64,000 nucleotides of DNA, taken from contig CP137668.1 of the NCBI GenBank assembly GCA_037976565.1, positions 294,719 to 358,718 of the forward strand, written 5' to 3'. This DNA comes from Mesocentrotus franciscanus. Lineage: Eukaryota > Echinodermata > Echinoidea > Camarodonta > Strongylocentrotidae. Position numbers and translations under genes: made by a program. How positions within the stretch are numbered: position 1 is the first letter of the stretch; each line of letters begins with the position of its first letter. Below, one piece after another: positions 35,698-47,416 of this stretch. Under the pieces are notes generated by a model. It saw nothing but the letters and a program-made list of their open reading frames with translations. It was not told the DNA's origin and made no database searches.

Positions 35698-38600
35698 GTA
35701 TTATACAATGAAAATATAGTCTGAATCCCATTTTCCTATGATCACTGACTGTTTGAAAATGCTGCTCCAGATAAGTTGTCGAGTGAGTACGATACACAGC
35801 TATTTAATATCGATAAAACATGCAAGTTGACAATACCGGGTATGCCAAAGATCACACAGAATTTTACCAATTTAAAGGAAAAAGTGAAACAGCACAGTTG
35901 AAGCTGCTAATACATAGCCGAGCTTTTTTAATGCAGACTAATTCCTATGTTACAAAGAAGGCACTGAGGCAGGAGTACATGTACCTGCATAAAAATATTG
36001 CCAAAGAATGGAACTAGGCTCGACTAGCACTTGTGCTAACTTCTAGTTCCCATTAACAACTTCACCTAAATATAGTAATTGCTGAACGGAAATATAGATT
36101 GTAAAAGCAAAGATCTAGCCTTTCCTCATGCCATAAAATTGTCAATCAACGACACTTAAGAATTAAAAAAATAAATATATTGCCTGTCAGTAGAAAGCAT
36201 GTAAATAGTTCTAGATTATACATGTAGATCATTGGGGTGAATTGCCGTTTGGTCTACAACCAGCTCGTCTACTACCCACATGGTCTAATAATCATTTTGT
36301 CTACTTATCATTTGGTCAAATGAATTTAGGCTAAAAGCCATTTTGTCTAATCTCCATTTGGTCTAATCTCCAATAAGTCTACTACCCATTTGGTTTATTG
36401 TTCATTTAGTCTAATTCCCAGTTTGTTTAATGCCCATTTCATCTACTATCCATAAGGTCTAATAATCATTCAATGATTATTATTTATGATTAAATGAATT
36501 TAAGAATATAATACATATGAATAGTAGACAAAGTGGGCATTAGACAAACTGGGAATTATACAGACTGGAAATTAAACTAAATGAGCAATAGACCAAATGG
36601 TAGTAGACTTGTAGGAAATTAGACTAAATGACGATTAGCCAAAATGGTCATTAGACCAAATGATAAGTAAACAAAATGATTATTACACTATGTGGATAGT
36701 AGATGAGCTGGGTGTAGACCAAACGGCAATAAACCAATCATTGATAAAGAGCCTTAAATAAATACACTCATAGTTGTAAGACAGGAAATGATTTCAAATA
36801 CATTTGAAAACCCTCAACGGTTGAAATTATTAACGTAAGTAAAAGAACTAAAGAAGAAATGCCAAAAACTGACATAAGATACATATAAATCATAACTTTC
36901 AAGTATCTTTCAGGAGTTGAGATTAAACTAATAATGCAACGGAAAACATTTACTGCTTTCAAATCAATTTAAAAACAGTCAAAATTGTACATCAGGAAGC
37001 GGGTGTAACACTCCTGTGAAAAAAAAAATACATCTATGTGTAATCTTATTCTTCAGTATTGTATTCTTCTCGAAGTGCAATGTTATGGCAAATGATCAGC
37101 AAGTTACTAAATTGTTCAAATTGTATTGAGTTCTCAAAAGTAACCAAGAAATTTTGCTGGTATACACACTATTGAAATTTGGCAAGACAATACAATGTGT
37201 ATCAAAAGAGTACTGTATACCCAACTTTGCCAGATTCCCATTTAACAATTATAACCTGTGTGATCTTGAATTATATTTCATTTTAACGAGTAACTAAAAT
37301 ATTCTGTCTAATGAAACCTTATTCATTACCCTGCTGCCAAGGATGACTGAGCAGCAGCCTTTTAAAAATGTTGAAAAATCCTCTTGTTCCAAGTTTGGAC
37401 TGAAGCAATTAATGTTTTAGATAATATGAGACAAGAAGTGAGAAGGCTGTTTAAAATAATTTAAGGTTATCCTGTGGATTGAAACAAGGTCCTGGGAAAG
37501 CATAGATACATTGGATCACTTAAAACAATGAAGCACTGAAACATGAAGCAGAATTTAACTTTTAAAAGGATTTAAGACCGACGTAATGCATGCATATATA
37601 CCCTGACCCACATTTGGTGCATCAGCCCAAACTTGGCACAAGGAGATTTAGATGGCAATTTAAAGTGCCTGTTCAAAGAAAGTCACAAATATGGCAAATA
37701 ACGTATCACTAGAAACTGGTAAGCTAACAGATAGCCATCGTACAAGGTTTAGGTCAACGACATATCGGGTGATTTATAAAAATACAAATAAAACCATCTC
37801 CATAGCATCTGGGTTATGCGAGAGATTCGCCAGAAAAATAACGATGTTTTAATGCCGTCATAATATGAACCAATCCTGCCCAAGCAGACGACATCCCATA
37901 AAGAATGAACATAATTGCAATGCTATTATTTCTCAAATTATAATGAGTTTGGTGTACAAATGTGATGGAAGTTTACACCATTCAAAAGGGATATGAAACC
38001 GATTCTGATTACTAAATTCTTTTGTTTGTAAATACACAGGATATGGGTTAATGAACAATCAAAGAAACCAAACTTTCAAATTTAAAAACCCCCAGAATTT
38101 ATTTATTTATTTCTGATATTTAGACAGGGTGACTCATTATCACCAATAATGGTGGTCATCCATGAGGCCCTGTTAAACATACATGTAATAAGAAACAATT
38201 GTTTAAAAAAAAGATATAATAATATTAATAACAAAATCATGAGCATAAACTCTTAATAGCAACAAAGAATAAGTAAGAACATCATTAACATGTTTATAAA
38301 CATATTTACAAAATATTTGGTATCCTCATAACCAATGAATGGTTTGTTTGTTTTGTTTTGCTTTGCTTTTTTGTTCAAGAAAACATATTAGGGAAAAAGA
38401 CAGTCGGGATACCAAAATTGTTATATACATATTTACAACAACAAAAATATTACAGGATAGTAAATTACTGGATAATATGCAAAATTAATGCATGTAAACT
38501 AGTATAGCAATTGAATGTAAACTCTTAAATAACAATAAAAATACACATATATTTATAACTGATAATAAATTATATGAAATCATTCTTTCAGTTAGAAAAG

Positions 38601-40225
38601 CATTATGTCATCCTACATTCAGGGCTAAGAAACAGACAATCAAACATATGACATAAAAATATGACATACAAATGTCATATCTTGACAAAGTAAAAAATTA
38701 AAAAACATCATGAAATTTTCCTAGCAATGAGGATGTATATGAATACCACGTTTTATCATGTTGTTCTGCAAGCGCATCATTAACCAATTGTTTGATTTTT
38801 ACAAGAGAAATGTGCTGGAAAGCTAAAAGGAATTACAATAGAACTTTAGTTAAGACACTAAACAAAATTCCTCTTGTCATTTGATCTTACTGGGAATCGA
38901 TGTTGCAATGATAGCATGGACAGGATTTGTTCCTTTTAGAAACGCCGAACATACCGCGGTGTATGCAGCTGAAAATACAATGGCGTCTTATTCTGTTTAC
39001 AAGCGACGGATTCCTTAATTTTTTTATCCTTGCATTTTTCATCAAAATAATACCATGCACGGGGTTTAGAGTGAGGCAATAGATTAAACATTTAGCCTGA
39101 GGGTAGTGAAGTAAGAGAAATTAAACTGAAGAGAAGATGACAAAACAGGCACTGAAAATGTGTGAGATGTCATAGGACATCGTCTGCTTGTGCAAATTAT
39201 GTTCAACATGTGACGTCACACATTTCAGCAGCGATCGGAGAGCTTGTCAGGTGCTATGCCGAGGCTGTATTTAAGCGTTTTGTAATCGATAATAATCATT
39301 ACTTCGAATTTTTCCAAGCATTGAATTTTGATAACCTTGTTCAATCAAAGTTTCACCTTTGCAATAATGACAACAAAGTTAGTTTTTAAAATCAATGAAC
39401 CTTCTCTTTAAAAAAAACCTGGTGCTCAGTCACCCGACACAGAAATGTTATGAATATAATACTACTAATATTTTTTGTTAACCCAGGGTAGCCTCATCAG
39501 TAATTGATACCGTTTTCCCTGAGGGTCCTGCAATCATATTATTACCCCAGCTTTATATACTAGGGTATCATTAGACAGAAAATAAGTTACTCTTTACAAT
39601 GAAATAAATTTCAAGGTCACATTGATTATACATTTTTAATTATAAGCTACTAAAGTTGGGTATACTGTTTTTTGGATATGCACTGTAAGGTATCTGGGCT
39701 ATACAACTGCCAGTCTGCCATGCTGAAATTGACCATTCATGTGTTACTGGTACCGTAATAATATACCTATACTCCTCTATTATGTCTTGTCAAACATGTG
39801 AAAAATTGAAGATTGTTAAATGCTGTCTTTCCTGAGTTTCCTCGACATTATTTAATGGCTAATTTGATAAAGTAATAAATGCATTGTTTTCTCATTTTGA
39901 TTTTTTTTTTTTTTTGGGGATCTTCAACTTGTTTTCTTTCTTTAATGATTTTATGTGCTCTTGTTGTGCTCCTGTGTACCCGATCAACCTTTGTATTGTA
40001 ATTACTAAAATCAAACATTTTATTTGAAATATTATTGATTTTCATGGGAAAATTCTCAGCTTTAAAATGATTACTTGTCACGACCGGATGTTCCTAACCT
40101 AATTACATAAGAAAAGAATTTTCAGTCCCGAAGAAAGTTACTTTAGAGAAAATACATTTAAAGTGTGTGTCCACTTAAAGATAAAGACCAGTTCTGGTCA
40201 TGCGATTGCATTGTGAAAGAAACGT
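35698..40225. other. Upstream/intronic region, no exon seen apart from one MITE
   Basis: This lies between LACTB2-like exon 1b and the damaged first exon at 43 kb, so it is intronic for any transcript starting at 43 kb and upstream sequence for 1a/1b transcripts. It is AT-rich, contains the inverted-repeat element at 36242-36730 and a poly-T run near 39900, and shows no conserved coding sequence. Confidence 0.5.
36242..36730. mobile_element. Near-palindromic ~490-bp foldback MITE
   Basis: Begins TTGCCGTTTGGTCTACAACC and ends with the complement GTAGACCAAACGGCAA. The inverted arms extend inward for at least 80 bp through TAATAATCATTTTGT. Inside, the short phrase CATTTGGTCTA/TAGACCAAATG is repeated many times in both directions, so the whole element could fold into one long hairpin. 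It is non-coding. Confidence 0.85.
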
Positions 40226-40806
40226 TGGCCGATACGCTAAGTGGCTTCAATTTAAGTGAGAGAGGGCCTACTTCACTTAAGCGCCACTTAAGCGCCACTT
40301 AAGTTCAATGGCAAAGTCAATACGACATATTACATCACACCACAGAGATTTTGACATGACGTGCTTTAAACAGGTGATGCACTTCACACATAGGTGACGC
40401 ACACGAAATTGCACACACATAAAATAGAAAAACCAACGAACATTTCAGAATAAATTTCCAGTTTCTACCTTAAATATGATGAAAATGAGAATTTTTCAAA
40501 CGTAAGACTTAGTTAAGTAAGACTTAAACTTAAGTGAAATACTTAACTTTTCAAGGACGCCGATAAAATTGTAACAAATAGAGGGTTTGACTGAAATATC
40601 ATAATTTTGGTATCGGTAAAAACAGAAAATCGCAAGCTATCTCCTCGCACTAATATCTTATAACATAGAGCCTATGGGAGCCAGCGATAGCCAATCTAAA
40701 GGGCCCATGTCGGCTAGGCTCGGCGCCAAATTACGAAAATGAGACTGAGATCTGATGATCGTTCTGCGCATGTGCTGTCTGTAAGCCGATGTAAGCTATT
40801 GTTCTA
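40226..40806. repeat. Dispersed repeat, copy 1
   Basis: About 580 bp sharing clear homology with 56827-57378 in the same direction. Shared blocks include GGCCGATACGCT, TTTAAGTGAGAGAGGGC, ATAACATAGAGCCTATGG and CCAGCGATAGCCAATCT. No coding frame survives in either copy. It is probably a non-autonomous transposon. Confidence 0.8.
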
Positions 40807-41337
40807 CTAGACCGAAAGCTTCAGTCTCTGATATAGACGGTTGTTCCACTGAGATTGCATCTGGCTCCTCTGACCGCCTCTATACATAGACTGAAGAACG
40901 TCCTATGGGGACTGTACGGGAGGAATGGTTCGGTCAGGCCAGACCGCGATGAATGAGATATGCAACAAGTTTTTCACTCTTTAGTCTTTACGCCTTCATA
41001 TATCCGATTTGGCTGCAATATTACACTGAATATTATTTAAGATAAAAAATAACACAGTAATATCTACTTTGACTTACGATAGCTTGCTCATTTAGATCCT
41101 AAATTAATGATTAATCCGAGAAAGTCTTGTAGTCAACATGATTTGTTGTCAGCCATCCTGGTTTGAGTTGATGAATATTCATTTTTCAATATCAAACCGA
41201 GTGTTCTGATTGGCCATTGGCATTGTTTTGGTCGGTTGACCCAGAAATATATCGGCCGGGTCATGTTATAGATTACCAGTTCGAATGCATGAACCTACCG
41301 TTTCCTTGGTTCTGAGATAAAAATTGGATAACTCATA

Positions 41338-42079
41338 TAGAGTAGAGGAGGCAGTTTTCGGCCACTTAAGGCGAAATCCTATTTTTGGACTCTTTACTTC
41401 CTATTTATTTTTTTTTTTTTAAATCATGAAGCCAATACTATTATTATTCAAACAAAAAAAGAATCCCAGAAAAAAATCATGAACTGCCATGGTAATATTG
41501 ATTTTCATTTTCACTGTTTCGGGGGTAGTTTTCGGCTAGCGAGGCAGTTTTCGGCCGCATCTACAAAGTCAATAGGGAGCGCGCGCCGTGCGTTCGCCCG
41601 CTGATCCCTAGCGCATGCGGCCAGAGCACGTAATCCCCCGCATGGCCGAAAACTACACCTGCGGGTGCCGTGCTCAGAAATTGGAATCTAAACTATGCAG
41701 AGATACAGCTATAGTATCCGACTGATAGGATAACATACATGCGGTGAGAAACATTTGAGCTTGCGATGATCAAAAATCTGACTCTAAATCTGAAAAATAC
41801 TCGAAATACAGCTCATTTTATAGGACCCATATTCCTTACAGACACGCGTAAGATATTCCATTTTTCAGATTCGGTAGGGACCGCCGATTACATCGCTAAA
41901 ATGTGATATTTAAGGATACATTTTCCATTGCAAATGTGGTTCTCCAGTGACTCTGCCATGTTATTGTATGTGTGTGATATGTGATATGCTGTTATGCAAT
42001 GTATTTTAAATGATTTTACCATGCATCCAACGGACCGCCGAAAACTGCCTCCAGCCGAAAACTGCCTCCTCTACTCTAG
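41338..42079. mobile_element. ~740-bp element with TAGAGTAGAGGAGGCAGTTT inverted ends
   Basis: The left end reads TAGAGTAGAGGAGGCAGTTT followed by TCGGC; the right end is its exact complement, finishing TCCTCTACTCTA at 42079. The phrase GAGGCAGTTTTCGGC recurs inside in both directions (near 41540 and 42040). There is no coding frame. A right-end fragment of the same family lies at 42345-42421. Confidence 0.88.
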
Positions 42080-42344
42080 GCCTACATAAGTCTGTAAATT
42101 TTCAATTTGGAAATAAGTCATTAAAATTTTGATAACTGTACATCTAATTTATAAATCAGAAAATTAGATCTAAATAAAGAAAATCGGGGGAGAAACTTGC
42201 TGCAGCAAAGTGCTGCAGAATTGGCTCTATCTCTCCGTGGTGCGAGGCGTACGGGTACCGCCTGTGTATGGGGAATGTCAACAAATGTCAGTTTTATTAA
42301 AGAATGACCCATACCAGACGGTTATTTCTGTCTATTGTTCTACG

Positions 42345-42421
42345 TGCTATTATGCAATATATTTTAAAGGATTTTACCATGCATCCAACGGACCGGCCGA
42401 AAACTCCCTCCTTTACTCTAG
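42345..42421. repeat. Solo right end of the 41338-42079 family
   Basis: ATTATGCAATATATTTTAAA, then TTTTACCATGCATCCAACGG and GCCGAAAACTCCCTCC, match the last ~75 bp of the neighbouring element with a few changes. The rest of the element is missing. Confidence 0.8.
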
Positions 42422-42531
42422 GTTCAGAAAGCAAATTTATGTAGAATGAGGGGTCAACAAAAAAGAGCATTTAGCCTTGTTGAACGTTGACCCCTAAAGA
42501 AAGTACATATTTAGCGGCACATAAAGAGTAA

Positions 42532-42680
42532 AAGAAGGAGAAGAAGAAGAGGAGGAGGAGGAGGAGGAGGAGGAGAAGGAGAAGACAAAGAAGAAGAAAA
42601 AGAAGAAGTAGAAGAAGAAGAAGAAGAAGAAGAAGAAGAAGAAGAAGAAGAAGAAGAAGAAGAAGAAGAAGAAGAAGAAC
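42532..42680. repeat. (GAA)n/(GGA)n tract
   Basis: About 150 bp of GGA then GAA triplets. The poly-Leu frame on the minus strand is an artefact. Confidence 0.92.
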
Positions 42681-42724
42681 TGAAATCACTTTTTTTTAAT
42701 TAAACACTCACAAAAACTTCACAA

Positions 42725-42802
42725 ATGAATGAATGAATGAATGAATAAATAAATAAATAAATAAATATATAAATATATAAATAAATAAATGAATAAATAA
42801 TT
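42725..42802. repeat. (AATG/AAAT)n tetranucleotide repeat
   Basis: GAATGAATGAATGAATAAAT followed by further AAAT and ATAAATAT units. Confidence 0.9.
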
Positions 42803-42978
42803 AAGAGGTGCTGTGGTCTACCCACCTCTAACCATTCATAGTCTAGTAGTACTGTGACAGTAACTGTCTCTAGACTACTCGGAGACTAGATCTAGCTAGC
42901 TCATCGAAAATGACCTTCACAGATATTAACGAGTGGGACTTAACAAGGGATAAATTACTTGATTCGAGTGGTATTTAC

Positions 42979-43096
42979 CTCGTCCCTGTGCCAACAATGT
43001 AAGTATTGGTGCCACGAAGTGTCATGGGTCCAGGATTGCACTAAAACTCGAATTATTCGAGCTGAAAGACGTTCGATATGTGGAATTATAGTTCAT
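42979..43096 (-). pseudogene. Disrupted copy of the LACTB2-like first exon (1c)
   Basis: This copy is closest in sequence to the usual family N-terminus: IERLSARIIRVL in one frame, then CNPGPMTLRGTNTYIVGTGT in another, ending ACGAG|GTAAAT in the same phase as exons 1a and 1b. Two frame breaks are visible: the ATG at 43096 is one base out of frame with the IERLS segment, and two bases appear missing between RVL and CNPG. Alternatively TTTTAG at 43041 could act as a splice acceptor, giving an open 62-nt exon 42979-43040 that needs an unseen upstream exon. It may be a decayed ancestral first exon or an intact exon with assembly indels. Confidence 0.7.
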
Positions 43097-43406
43097 TTTG
43101 CTGGAGCTGCGGAGTAAATCTTTATCATGTGACCTTTGACATGATTTTTTGAGTTTCTCGCATTTTCTCATTGTAAAAATCTCGTTGCAGCATGGTCGCA
43201 CGATAAAAACTCGCAGCGAAGTTAGAGCGAGAGCTGAGATTGGACTACTTCTAGCGACCACAACTCAGCGACCACTCGTGTGCACCGAACCGTGACCGCA
43301 TGATAACAATAGATTTGTTTGCTATGGTGTCTTCAAACCGGTATACAGAAAAGGAAGTTCTAAGAGGTACTCATCAGATATACACTATACAATAACTGCA
43401 TACCGT

Positions 43407-43541
43407 ACCGACGGTGGGTGCGGGCGCGCGCTCGTGCGTGAAGTTAGCGACCGTAATGATGAATTACTCACATGAATTTAATGAGGATCTGATATTACAG
43501 TCGCTAACTTCACACACGCGCGCCAGCACCACACCGTCGGT
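43407..43541. mobile_element. 135-bp GC-rich inverted-repeat element
   Basis: The left arm starts ACCGACGGTG and contains GCGCGCGCTCGTGCGTGAAG followed by TTAGCGA; the right arm is its near complement, ending CACCGTCGGT. The arms of about 45 bp flank an AT-rich middle. It could fold into a strong hairpin. It lies about 300 bp upstream of the disrupted first exon at 43 kb and looks like a small MITE; a regulatory role cannot be judged. Confidence 0.7.
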
Positions 43542-43734
43542 ATGTATTGTGCAGCGGTTTGCCGTGAAACCTGTGAGAAAGTGTTTATCATGTCTTCGTT
43601 TTTAGCAAAAATACTCAAAAAAATATAAGAAATTCGACACGAAACAGGCAAGAAAGATATAACGACTTTTAAATCATGACCATTATTTGAACAATAAATA
43701 TTGATGAAGATTCATCCCGAATTGTTAGTCGGTC

Positions 43735-44040
43735 TACCTCTCTCTCTCCCTTCTTCTTTCTTTCATTTTCTCCTCTCACCCCTGTCTCTCATCTCTCTCT
43801 CTCTATTTTCTCCAGACTGTCCTTTTTCCTCAGCCTTTGTCCCTCCCTTGAGTCCCTTGTATTCCCTGCATGTTCCTCTATCTTTATAAATCTATATAAT
43901 TTTATATTTATTTATTTTATTCTTTCTTTCTTTATATCTATACATTAATATATTCCCCTCCCCCTCTCTCTCTCCCCCCTCTCTCTCTCTCTCTCTCTCT
44001 CGCTCCTCTCTCTCTCTCACTCTCTCTCTCTATATATATA
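43735..44040. repeat. (CT)n-rich region
   Basis: Several pyrimidine-rich blocks with an almost pure CT run at about 43965-44030, ending in TATATATA. No coding content. Confidence 0.85.
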
Positions 44041-44344
44041 ACCCATTGTGAATGATAAGGGTTCCATGTCATGGCTAACATACAAAACGTATATCTTTCT
44101 CCGTTCTCTCTCTCTTTTTCCCTCCCCCTCTTTCGCTCTCTATCTCTTTCTCCAATTCCCTTATAATAGACACCCCATCTTCTTTTACGTTTTCTTATTG
44201 TCCTTCTCATTCCTTTCCAGTCGATTTTGCCTATCCTCTCTGTATCTCTTAAATTCCATTATTCCACACATTCCAAGAGAGAGAGAGAGAGAGAAAGAGG
44301 AGGTGGGGTCATTTACATTCTATATCCTTCTATATCCTTCAAAA

Positions 44345-47300
44345 TGAGGGGCTAAATGTCAAGGCGCCTAAATATCTGGCCGACATTTTTTATTCTTAGC
44401 TGTTTACATATTCTTAAAGAGGAGATTTCCAGCTTTTTGGTGGTATAGGTCACTTGCCGGAGGAAGATGTCTCGACCTTACTGTTTAACTTTCATATCGG
44501 CTCTGTATTCTGAAAATGTACCGACATTCCGTACAATAGCTTCAAATCCCGATTACGCAATCCAAAATGAGATGCTAAATGTCAAGGCGCCTAAATATCT
44601 GGCCGACATTTTTTATTCTTAGCTGATTACATATTCTTAAAGGAGGAGATTTCCAGCTTTCTGGTGGTATAGGTCACTTGCCGGAGGAAGATGTCTGGAC
44701 CTTACTGTTTAACTTTGATATTGGCTCTGTATTTTGAAAATGTACGGACATTCCGCACAATAGCATCAAATCCCGTTTACGCAATCCAAAATGAGATGCA
44801 TAACTGTCAAGGCGCCTAAATCTTTGGCCGACATTTTTTATTCTTAGCTGTTTACATATTCGAATAGAGATTTCCAGCTTTTTGGTGGTATAGGTCACTT
44901 GCCGGAGGAAGATGTCTAGACCTTACTGTTTAACTTTGATATTGGCTCTGTATTTTGAAAATGTACGGACATTCCGCACAATAGCATCAAATCCCGTTTA
45001 CGCAATCCAAAATGAGATGCATAACTGTCAAGGCGCCTAAATCTTTGGCCGACATTTTTTATTCTTAGCTGAAGACATATTCTAAAAGAGGAGATTTCCA
45101 GCTTTCTGGTGGTATAGGTCACCTGCCGAAGGAAGATGTCTGGACCTTACTGTTTAACTTTTAAATAGGCTCTGTATTTGAAAATGTACGGTCATTCCGC
45201 ACAATAGCTTCAAATCCCGTTTACGCAATCCAAAATGAGATGCATAACTGTCAAGGCGCCTCAAACTTTGGCCGACATTTTTATTCTTAGCTGAAAACAT
45301 ATTCGAATAGAGGAGCTTTTTGGTGGTATAGGTCACCTGCCGGGGAAGATGTCTGGACCTTACTGTTTAATTTTAAATAGGCTCTGTATTCTGAAAATGT
45401 TCGGTCATTCCGCACAATAGCTTCAAATCCCGAGTACGCAATCCAAAAAAGATGCCGTACTCAAGGCGCCTCAAACTTTGGCCGACATTTTTATTCTTAG
45501 CTGAAAACATATTCGAATAGAGAGATTTTCAGCTTTCTGGTGGTATAGGTCACCTGCCGGGGAAGATGTCTGGACCTTACTTTGTAACTTTTAAAAAGGC
45601 TCTGTATTCTGAAAATGTCGGTCATTCCGCACAATAGCTTCAAATCCCGTCCAAGCAATCCAAAATGAGGTGCCTAACTCTCAAGGCGCCTCAAACTTTG
45701 GCCGACATTTTTTATTCTTAGCTGAAAACATATTCGAATAGAGGAGATTTCCAGCTTTCTGGTGGTATAGGTCACCTGCCGGGGGAAGATGTCTGACCTT
45801 ACTGTTTAACTTTAAATCGGCTCTGTATTCTGAAAATGTTCGGTCATTCCGCACAATAGCTTCAAATCCCGTTTACGCAATCCAAAAAAAGATGCATAAC
45901 TGTTAAGGCGCCTCAAACTTTGGCCGACATTTTTTATTTTAGCTGTTTCCATATTCTTAAAGAGGATATTTGCAGCTTTCTGGTGGTATAGGTCACCTGC
46001 CGGAGGAAGATGTCTGGACCTTACTGTTTAACTTTAATATTGGCTCTGTATTTTTAAAATGTACGGACATTCCGCACAATAGCATCAAATCCCGTTTACG
46101 CAATCCAAAATGAGATGCATAACTGTTAAGCGCCTCAAACTTTGGCCGACATTTTTTATTTTTAGCTGTTTCCATATTCTTCAAGAGGATATTTACAGCT
46201 TTCTGGTGGTATAGGTCACCTGCCGGGGGAAGATGTCTGGACCTTACTGTTTAACTTTTAAAAAGGCTCTGTATTCTGAAAATGCTCGGTCATTCCGCAC
46301 AATAGCTTCAAATCCCGTCCAAGCAATCCAAAATGAGGTGCCGTATTCTCAAGGCGCCTCAAACTTTGGCCGACATTTTTTATTCTTAGCTGAAAACATA
46401 TTCGAATAGAAGAGATTTTCAGCTTTCTGGTGGTATAGGTCACTTGCCGGGGGAGGATGTCTGGACCTTACTGTTTAACTTTTAAATCGGCTCTGTATTT
46501 TGAAAATGTACGGACATTCCGCACAATAGCATCAAATCCCGTTTACGCAATCCAAAATGAGATGCATAAATGTTAAGGCGCCTCAAACTTTGGCCGACAT
46601 TTTTTATTTTTAGCTGTTTCCATATTCTTAAAGAGGATATTTACAGCTTTCTGGTGGTATAGGTCACCTGCCGGGGGAAGATGTCTGGACCTTACTGTTT
46701 AACTTTTAAATAGGCTCTGTATTCTGAAAATGTTCGGTCATTCCGCACAATAGCTTCAAATCCCGAGTACCAATCCAAAAAAATGCCTACTCTCGGCGGC
46801 TCAAACTTTGGCCGACATTTTTTATTCTTAGCTAAAAACATATTCGAATAGAGGAGATTTCAGCTTCTGGTGGTATAGGTCACCTGTCTGGACCTTACTG
46901 TTTAACTTTTAAATAGGCTCTGTATTCTCAAAATGCTGGTCATTCCGCACAATAGCTTCAAATCCCGTCCAAGCAATCCAAAATGAGTGCCTAACTCAAG
47001 GCGCCTCAAACTTTGGCCGACATTTTTATTTTAGCTGTTTCCATATTCTTAAAGAGGATATTTACAGCTTTCTGGTGGTATAGGTCACCTGCCGGGGAAG
47101 ATGTCTGACCTTACTGTTTAACTTTTAAAGGCTCTGTATTCTGAAAATGTTCGAATATTCGCACAATAGCTTCAAATCCCGTCCAAGCAATCCAAAATGA
47201 GGTGCCTAACTCTCAAGGCGCCTCAAACTTTGGCAGACATTTTTTATTTTTAGCTGTTTCCATATTCGAATAGAGGAGATTTTCAGCTTTCTGGTGGTAT

Positions 47301-47416
47301 AGATCACCTGCCGGGGGAAGATGTCTGGACCTTACTGTTTAAGTTTTAAATAGGCTCTGTATTCTCAAAATGCTCGGTCATTCCGCACAATAGCTTCAAA
47401 TCCCGTCCAAGCAATC
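44345..47416 (-). repeat. ~224-bp satellite array, left arm (inverted, ~14 units)
   Basis: About 14 units run in the minus direction. Each contains GGTGGTATAGGTCAC, CCTTACTGTTTAAC, GGCTCTGTATT and GCACAATAGC. The units are more diverged than in the right arm, with many one- to several-base indels and at least two sub-types (CGTTTACGCAATCC against CGTCCAAGCAATCC and CGAGTACGCAATCC). The left edge is at AAAATGAGG near 44345. No gene lies inside; the ~61-codon frames start at GTG and do not continue between units. Confidence 0.95.

Noticed and set aside
42471..42689. Poly-leucine membrane-like peptide
   Set aside because: It is the minus-strand reading of a GAA/GGA repeat tract.
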